From NCBI GenBank assembly GCA_028715295.1, contig JAQUSD010000006.1, forward strand, positions 1 to 33,010: a stretch of 33,010 nucleotides of DNA. The letters are read 5' to 3'. This DNA comes from Candidatus Nanoarchaeia archaeon. Lineage in GTDB: Archaea > Nanobdellota > Nanobdellia > JAQUSD01. Every line of letters starts with the position of its first letter. The first letter of the stretch is position 1. A program made the position numbers and the translations under genes. Below, piece after piece: positions 27,025 to 33,010 of the stretch. The notes below the pieces were generated by a model. It had not been told where the DNA came from. It saw nothing but the letters and a program-made list of their open reading frames with translations, and did not search any database.

Positions 27025-27574
27025 AGCTCTGCTTTTTGCAAAAACAAGAGGCATGACAGCTGAAGAAATAAGAAAAATACTGAAGAAAAAAAAAGAAGCT
27101 GTTGAAAACAACTTAAAGGATTTAAAAGGTGAATATGAAAGAAGAAACAGCGGGATTATTATTGTAAGTGAGGGTGAAAAATGGAGAATGAGAATCAGAA
27201 ATGATTTAGTAGATTATGCTGTTGATTTGGTACCTATGGAGATGAAAAAATCAGTTCTTGAAACACTTTCAGTAATTGCATGGAGGGGCCCAATTAAGCA
27301 GTCAACAGTAATTAAAATAAGGGGCAACAAGGCTTATGAACACATAAAAATGCTTCTTGAAGAGGGTTTTGTTGAGCAGGAGCCCTTTGGGAAAACATAC
27401 AAACTTAAAGTTACTCCTGTTTTTGAAGATTATTTCAGCAAGAAGAAAAAGGAGATAAAAAAAGACCTGAAAGAAACAGCTGAAAATGCAGAAACAGAAT
27501 CTGAAAAGGAGAAGAAAGCCCATCCTGTTGAAAAACAAGAGGCAGAAAAAAGCATTTATGAGACAAATTCCTGA
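26999..27574 (+). CDS. scpB: Segregation and condensation protein B
   Basis: MIEALLFAKTRGMTAEEI..LETLSVIAWRGPIKQSTVIKIRGNKAYEHIKMLLEEGFVEQEPFGKTYKLKVTPVFEDYF; overlaps scpA. Confidence 0.9.
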   Translation: MKKMKDMIEALLFAKTRGMTAEEIRKILKKKKEAVENNLKDLKGEYERRNSGIIIVSEGEKWRMRIRNDLVDYAVDLVPMEMKKSVLETLSVIAWRGPIKQSTVIKIRGNKAYEHIKMLLEEGFVEQEPFGKTYKLKVTPVFEDYFSKKKKEIKKDLKETAENAETESEKEKKAHPVEKQEAEKSIYETNS

Positions 27575-27715
27575 CGCATGAAAAGTTATAATGCTCTTTT
27601 TATCACTTTTACAGCATTAAACTTTATTTTATCCTTATCTTTTAATATATCCTAATCAGATGAAAAGCTTTTTATTTATTGACGTGTGAGTATTAAATTA
27701 GTAGGTGGTTAAAAC

Positions 27716-27994
27716 ATGTTACAAATTATGAATGTTTCATCAACATATGGTATGCCTGTTTTTACAGATGATGGAAAACGTTTTGGAATGATAGAAGAAG
27801 CAATCCTTGAAGACAACAAGGTTTTCGGCTGGAGAGTAGTTTCTTCTAAAAACAGCGTGCTTGCACGTTCCCTTGGAGGAGCAAAAGGAGTTATAGTGCC
27901 ACACCAGCTTATTAAGGCTGTTGGAGACATTATAATTATGTCCAAAGCTGCAATCCCATCAATGGATACTGGCGAAGAAGAGATTACGGAATAA
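27716..27994 (+). CDS. PRC-barrel domain protein
   Basis: GMPVFTDDGKRFGMIEEAILEDNKVFGWRVV..GVIVPHQLIKAVGDIIIM. Confidence 0.8.
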   Translation: MLQIMNVSSTYGMPVFTDDGKRFGMIEEAILEDNKVFGWRVVSSKNSVLARSLGGAKGVIVPHQLIKAVGDIIIMSKAAIPSMDTGEEEITE

Positions 27995-28034
27995 AAGATT
28001 ATTTTTATAAACAACAAATTCTTTTTTTATTCTG

Positions 28035-28661
28035 ATGAAGCCTACTCATACAAAAGTTGAAAATGCTCTTGAAGTAGTTGAAACAGTAGATGATTTCAAT
28101 TCTTCTCTTCATGAATTCGCTAAATTAGTTTCTGAACTTTATGTTCTTAGAAAAAAGAATAAAAAAATAAGGAGAGATCTGAAGCAGCTTTTCTCAAAAA
28201 TAGATTCTGCAATGGCTTCTGTTCTTTTACACCTGCCTGGTGGGGAAGGGGATGTAAGAGGGCGTCCTAAGAAAATACCTCCTAAAATAAAGAAACTACA
28301 GCAGAAAGTAAAGATGCTTGAAGAAACTGCTGTCAAAATGGAGAAGAAAGAAGAAAAACCTAATGTTCATAAACCAAAACCCGTTGTTAAATCAAAAGAA
28401 AAGTCAAAAAAAGAAAAACTTCCAAAACTTGAAATTATACCTGCTGATGAAAAAAAAGAAGCAAAACAGGAGATAAAGCCTCAGGCGAAAAAAGAGGAAA
28501 CACCAAAAGAAAAACCTAAGGAAGAGAAGAAAGAAAATGGTACACTGGAAGTTCCTGATATTGAAAGGGAAGATGAACCTATGACAAAGGAAGCAATGGA
28601 ATACATAAACCGGATTAAAAAATTAAGAAGTGAGTTTGAGAAAATAAAGGAAGAAATCTAA
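28035..28661 (+). CDS. Hypothetical protein with K/E/P-rich low-complexity linker
   Basis: 208-aa ORF; helical N-terminus then charged repeats. Confidence 0.65.
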   Translation: MKPTHTKVENALEVVETVDDFNSSLHEFAKLVSELYVLRKKNKKIRRDLKQLFSKIDSAMASVLLHLPGGEGDVRGRPKKIPPKIKKLQQKVKMLEETAVKMEKKEEKPNVHKPKPVVKSKEKSKKEKLPKLEIIPADEKKEAKQEIKPQAKKEETPKEKPKEEKKENGTLEVPDIEREDEPMTKEAMEYINRIKKLRSEFEKIKEEI

Positions 28662-28714
28662 AAAGAAATGTTTTTAAATTAGTTTTTGTGATTTAGTTCT
28701 ATTGACTGCTTTAT

Positions 28715-28843
28715 GCAGGGGTGGCGGAGCGGTCAAACGCGCTGGACTCAAGAGAGCGTCTTGAGTGCTGAGGATGAATAATCCGATGAACTGAGAAATC
28801 CAGTGGCTTAGTGCCTACGAGGGTTCGAATCCCTTCCCCTGCA
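28715..28843 (+). tRNA. tRNA-Leu(CAA) with intron at 28753-28797 (45 nt, position 37/38)
   Basis: Acceptor GCAGGGG/CCCCTGC, T-arm GAGGGTTCGAATCCCTT, long variable arm, anticodon stem CTGGA/TCCAG with loop CTCAAGA once the intron is removed. BHB: central helix CTCA:TGAG with 3-nt bulges AGA and AAA. No encoded CCA. Confidence 0.9.
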
Positions 28844-28845
28844 TT

Positions 28846-30765
28846 TTATTTAACAGGAATATCTATTTCAGTGCTTCCAGATACTCCTTCGCCAGAACTT
28901 TCTGGTGTTCTTTCTCCTTCAATAAAAATAGGATAATCTTCCTGCGGAAGTTCAAGTTCATTTATTATCTCCCATGTGTTTTCGTCAAGAGCTGTTATTT
29001 TTTCAGAAGCTATTAGATACATTACATCTCCGATATATACTGCTCTTCTCATGCCGTAATCTGAAGGAACTGATGCAACAAGACTTATTTCTTCATTATA
29101 GGAAAATACATATCCTCCTTTTCCGCCTGGAAGGAAGAAAACTTCCTTTTCCCTGTCAATTAAAAATGCGCGATGGTTATAAAGTGCTTCGCTCCAGTAT
29201 TCTTCAAGAGAGTACTTTGATGTCTCAATTGGATTTGAAGCGTCTGAAACATCAAACATTGAAATCTTCATATATAACTCTTCTTTACCTACCCCAAGTA
29301 TTGTGTCTTCATCAATTGGATGGAGATAAGAAGAATAACCCGGTATTTTTAATTCTCCTGATACTGACGGACTTAGCGGATTTGACAAGTCAAGCACATA
29401 AAAAGGGTCTGTCTGCCTGAATGTCACAAGATAGCCTTTGTCTTCAATGAACCTTGCTGAGTAAATTCTTTCTGTAATTCCTAAATCAAGTATGCTACTG
29501 GCAATTTGAAGATTTGAATCGAGAATATAAATATCATTTGCAGTGCTGGAGGTTCCAACTGTTACTGCTGTTCTAAGATAATTGTTATATTCATCTAAAG
29601 AGAACTGGTTGAGCAAGTAACCTGGTATTTCAGCAACCGCATCAACTTCAAGATTTCCGTTTTCATGAGAAACTTTGATTATCCCTGTCTTTGTTAATTC
29701 CCTTTTAGTTTCGTCGTTATATTTTTCAAGCCTGTCGAACATTTCTGTCTGTAGTTCAAGACTCTGTTCTTGAGTTAATGTTGCAATGTAACTGTACATT
29801 GCCAGTTCAATTTCGTATTTCTTTGAATATTCGCTTATGTCATAATTATTTATTGTGTTTATCCTTGAAATCACGCTCTGCGGGAACAAATCATTAATCT
29901 GTGTTAAGTAAAATCCCATCTGCATGTCATTGTAAATCGAATATGTCACATAAATATTTTCTTCAGACATGTAAATTGCCTGCCCGTATTTTCCAACAAA
30001 TGAAACACTTTCTTTAATTTCTCCAGTTTCAGCATTTATTGCTGTTATGTGGTATGTTGAATCAGCCTCAATCGGAACAATGGGGTAGTATATGTCAACA
30101 CACCTTACAGTGACACCCCCCATGATTCCTATCGGACAGGGCTTGTTTGAATTTATATAAGTCATTGTTATAACGTAAATGTACTCCCCATATAGTCTTG
30201 CATCAACATAATATGAATTTTCAAATTCATGACTCCAGACTAATTCAGAATTTGATTTGTCATAACTTTCTATTCTGCTATAATCAATTATCATAATGCT
30301 GTTTTCATTCTGCAGAAGATTTCCATAGCCGGTTATGCTGTCTGAAATAGCCATGTTTTCTGCAGGAACAGCACTTATTACTTTAGTGCTTGGATAATTT
30401 GAAAAATAAATGTTTATCCCGTCTGTTTTTACAACATCAGGTTCATCAATTCCTGAAACCTGGACATTTGTTTCTGAATACCTACTATCACTACTCTCTG
30501 AATCGGCAGATTGTGATTCTTTAGCAGTGTCTACTGAAGGAGACATAGCGCCTCCTGTTTCAGCAAGACTTCTCATCGCATTGATTGAATACATTGAATA
30601 GCTTCTTCCTGCTGATTCACTTAAATAACTTATAAAATCCTCTTCAGATGAGAACTGTCCTATTTTATCAAATATATTCTGTGTTGCTGTCGGTGCTGGC
30701 AGAGCAATGACTATAAGTATTAAAAAAACGAGCAGAACAGCAGGGATTATGATGGATTTATCCAT
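28846..30765 (-). CDS. Secreted/membrane-anchored beta-propeller domain protein
   Basis: N-terminal TM/signal, SETNVQVSGIDEPDVVKTDGINIYFS hallmark, SARFIEDKGYLVTFRQTDPFYVLDLSNP. Confidence 0.9.
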   Translation of the reverse strand: MDKSIIIPAVLLVFLILIVIALPAPTATQNIFDKIGQFSSEEDFISYLSESAGRSYSMYSINAMRSLAETGGAMSPSVDTAKESQSADSESSDSRYSETNVQVSGIDEPDVVKTDGINIYFSNYPSTKVISAVPAENMAISDSITGYGNLLQNENSIMIIDYSRIESYDKSNSELVWSHEFENSYYVDARLYGEYIYVITMTYINSNKPCPIGIMGGVTVRCVDIYYPIVPIEADSTYHITAINAETGEIKESVSFVGKYGQAIYMSEENIYVTYSIYNDMQMGFYLTQINDLFPQSVISRINTINNYDISEYSKKYEIELAMYSYIATLTQEQSLELQTEMFDRLEKYNDETKRELTKTGIIKVSHENGNLEVDAVAEIPGYLLNQFSLDEYNNYLRTAVTVGTSSTANDIYILDSNLQIASSILDLGITERIYSARFIEDKGYLVTFRQTDPFYVLDLSNPLSPSVSGELKIPGYSSYLHPIDEDTILGVGKEELYMKISMFDVSDASNPIETSKYSLEEYWSEALYNHRAFLIDREKEVFFLPGGKGGYVFSYNEEISLVASVPSDYGMRRAVYIGDVMYLIASEKITALDENTWEIINELELPQEDYPIFIEGERTPESSGEGVSGSTEIDIPVK

Positions 30766-30814
30766 ACATTATTCTAAAATTTTTTAGTATAAAAACCCTT
30801 TTACATATCGTTTT

Positions 30815-31675
30815 TTATTTAAAATAATTCATGGTTTTATTTTTAAGTTCTTCAGCCATTTTAGCATCCTTGTTTATTATAACTTTAATCTCTGTTATTT
30901 TTCCGAAAATTTCCTCAAAAGTTTTGTCAATCTGTACATCCTCAATTTTCTGAGCATTTGAGTATGTCTCATTTATTTTTTTGTGGATTTCCTCAGGCAC
31001 ATATATCTGCACTATATAATCACCAAAAACCATAAGTTCATTTGTTTCTGCAACATTGACTCCTGTTTTTACATTACATCCTATTTTGTTATAAAAACCA
31101 GAACACCATTTGTCAATGGCAGTACTCCCTGAACAAAGAACATATATCTCATTTTCCATCTCTCTTAATTTTTTAACCCAATTGTATTCTGCTCTGAGAT
31201 AAAAAACAGGACGCCATTCATTTTTGTGGTGGCTTACAACAATTTCTTTTTTTCCAGAACTCAATATATAATGCTTCTGCATATAATATAGGTATTTTTC
31301 AACATCAAAGTAATTCTCAAAAGTGAGTACTGTTAAATCACCGTTTGATTTTGCGTCTTTTATGCCGTCAATTAGATTGAGCCTGTTTTTGGTGTAGTAG
31401 TTTGATTCAACCATTTCAGTGTATCTGTGAACTTCTTTAATCCATTTCAGGTTTAATTCATAAAGCGCCCCCTTTTTTGAAATTACCTCCTGACAAAAAA
31501 GTTCTTTTATTGTTTTGTATGTTGCCTGATATGTAATGTCATACCCATATTTTGATTTTATTCTGTTATGTATCTGCTTTGGGTTAAGGGGCCATTCATG
31601 GCTGAGTATAGAAATAATGTAATCTTTTGCATTTGATTTCTCACCTATTTGCGGAATTGTTATACTTACAGCCAT
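30815..31675 (-). CDS. Putative wHTH regulator with C-terminal sensor-like domain
   Basis: ILSHEWPLNPKQIHNRIKSKYGYDITYQATYKTIKELFCQEVISKKGALYEL winged helix. Confidence 0.7.
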   Translation of the reverse strand: MAVSITIPQIGEKSNAKDYIISILSHEWPLNPKQIHNRIKSKYGYDITYQATYKTIKELFCQEVISKKGALYELNLKWIKEVHRYTEMVESNYYTKNRLNLIDGIKDAKSNGDLTVLTFENYFDVEKYLYYMQKHYILSSGKKEIVVSHHKNEWRPVFYLRAEYNWVKKLREMENEIYVLCSGSTAIDKWCSGFYNKIGCNVKTGVNVAETNELMVFGDYIVQIYVPEEIHKKINETYSNAQKIEDVQIDKTFEEIFGKITEIKVIINKDAKMAEELKNKTMNYFK

Positions 31676-31766
31676 ATCTTCAATTAATTGGTTTACCTAA
31701 ATAAACCTTTTTGTTTAATTATTGATAAACTTACTATTTATAATAAAAAGCAGTGTTCTTTCATTT

Positions 31767-32117
31767 ATGGTTGTAACAAGTTCAAATATGCAGGTAATGG
31801 ATGTTGAAATAAAAGGATTTTCTAAGATTTATACACTCTCTCCAGACAGGATTTCAAGAATAAAAAGCTCATATACAAAAAACAATAATGTTATTGAACT
31901 TTCAATTAATTCATCAACAGAACTAAGAAATTTAACTTCAACAGAGATGGTTAAGGAGTTTATGGCAATGTATGAAGACAACATGGATGAAATTCAGGCG
32001 TCCAGTTCAATTATAATAAAATGCGGAGGAAATCCGTTCAACCCCAACATTGCTGAGTTTGTATCCATAATAAGAAAGATTTTCTATGGTTTAAAGCACG
32101 TCGAGTTTATTATGTAA
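31767..32117 (+). CDS. Hypothetical protein
   Basis: ORF 31722-32117; ATG at 31767 (MVVTSSNMQVMDVEIKG) is the likely start. Confidence 0.55.
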   Translation: MVVTSSNMQVMDVEIKGFSKIYTLSPDRISRIKSSYTKNNNVIELSINSSTELRNLTSTEMVKEFMAMYEDNMDEIQASSSIIIKCGGNPFNPNIAEFVSIIRKIFYGLKHVEFIM

Positions 32118-32150
32118 AACTATATATTATGTAATTTCATTTTAATTGAT

Positions 32151-32954
32151 ATGCCCCCAAGATTTTTTTTCAACATAGTAAGTGAACGTTCAATTAAAAA
32201 AGATTTTGTGGTTATAGGCCTAGTTTTTCTTGCACTTATCGCAGTTCTTTTTTTTGGAGGAACTGTTGTTTCTTTTATTAAAGGAGCACCACTTTCAGAA
32301 GCGGTAAGTGACGTTACAAAGAGAATACTTCTTAACCAGAATATTGATGTTACCACATCAAGCGTGTTTGAGGGTTTTGCTTACCTTGCAATTGTCTTTG
32401 TTTCTGTCGGCATTATGTATTATCTTGCGTCTACATTTTTCATGGCCATCACAAAGATTAAATTCAGAAGCATAGTACATTACACCAGAATGAAAACTTT
32501 AAAGAATCATGTCATTGTTTGCGGACTTGGAAGAGTTGGCAGGAATGCCATAGAATCCCTTAAGTTGATGCATGTAAAATGTATTGGGATTGATTACAAT
32601 GACAGAGTTTTAAAAAATCTTGAAGATTTGAAGTTTCTTGTAATGGATGGGGATTCACTTGATGAAAGAATTCTTATAAAAGCAGGCGTCTTAAAAGCAA
32701 AATCACTTATTGCTTCACTTGGTGAAGACCAGGATAATATTTTTCTTGTTATGGCCGCAAAACATCTCAATCCTAAAATAAGGGTTGTTGCAAGATGCAA
32801 TGACAAAAGGATTGCACAAAAAATGCTTTTTGCAGGCGCTGATGAAGTCATACTTCCTGAAGTTGTTGGAGGGCAGGAGCTTGCAAAGCACTCATTAATA
32901 GTGGACAAAGTTAATGAAGAATCAAAGCAGGAAAAACCAAAAACAAAGAAATAA
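32151..32954 (+). CDS. TrkA-N (RCK/KTN) domain protein with two N-terminal TM helices
   Basis: HVIVCGLGRVGRNAIESL Rossmann motif; GIDYNDRV; VMDGDSLDERILIKAGVLKAKSLIASLGEDQDNI. Confidence 0.88.
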   Translation: MPPRFFFNIVSERSIKKDFVVIGLVFLALIAVLFFGGTVVSFIKGAPLSEAVSDVTKRILLNQNIDVTTSSVFEGFAYLAIVFVSVGIMYYLASTFFMAITKIKFRSIVHYTRMKTLKNHVIVCGLGRVGRNAIESLKLMHVKCIGIDYNDRVLKNLEDLKFLVMDGDSLDERILIKAGVLKAKSLIASLGEDQDNIFLVMAAKHLNPKIRVVARCNDKRIAQKMLFAGADEVILPEVVGGQELAKHSLIVDKVNEESKQEKPKTKK

Positions 32955-32984
32955 TTATAAACAAATAATGTGTATGGTGCAATA

Positions 32985-33010
32985 ATGAATAACCGGTTTT
33001 CATACGATTT
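32985..33010 (+). CDS. Start of a CDS truncated by the window end
   Basis: ATG at 32985 (MNNRFSYD...), open to the end. Confidence 0.3.

Noticed and set aside
28035-28661. K/E/P-rich repeat region considered as a special functional repeat
   Set aside because: Low-complexity charged linker typical of archaeal proteins; no regular repeat unit beyond composition.

Overview
The window is 33 kb of AT-rich archaeal chromosome. Supporting evidence: archaeal-type TyrRS, RtcA, a Cdc48-like ATPase, ScpA/ScpB, TATA-box promoters, a tRNA without encoded CCA, and a tRNA intron with a bulge-helix-bulge. A DPANN or other uncultivated lineage is plausible but not provable from sequence alone. Most of it is compact housekeeping and hypothetical genes: a partial TtuA/NcsA-like tRNA thiolase, tyrS, rtcA, a DHH phosphoesterase, a truncated dph2, adenine deaminase, TspO, ASCH, an ATP-grasp + SET pair, a PfkB kinase, a wHTH-cdc48-thioredoxin-scpA-scpB cluster, PRC-barrel, intron-containing tRNA-Leu(CAA), a secreted beta-propeller protein and a TrkA-N protein. 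Two loci look most like undescribed systems. (1) At 6.8-10.3 kb, a secreted/membrane Cys-rich protein with a C-terminal HEIIH zincin-like motif is followed by three tandem mosaic zinc-ribbon paralogs. Between the paralogs lie short orphan copies of the big protein's C-terminal tail, one nearly identical and one diverged, which resembles a polymorphic toxin/immunity array. (2) At 15.3-17.7 kb, a translationally coupled operon encodes a wHTH-MNT nucleotidyltransferase, a HEPN-like protein without an obvious catalytic His, and an RNase J-like MBL nuclease, with paired GTTTAAAC palindromes flanking the first start codon. All calls are from reading the sequence; no database searches were run.
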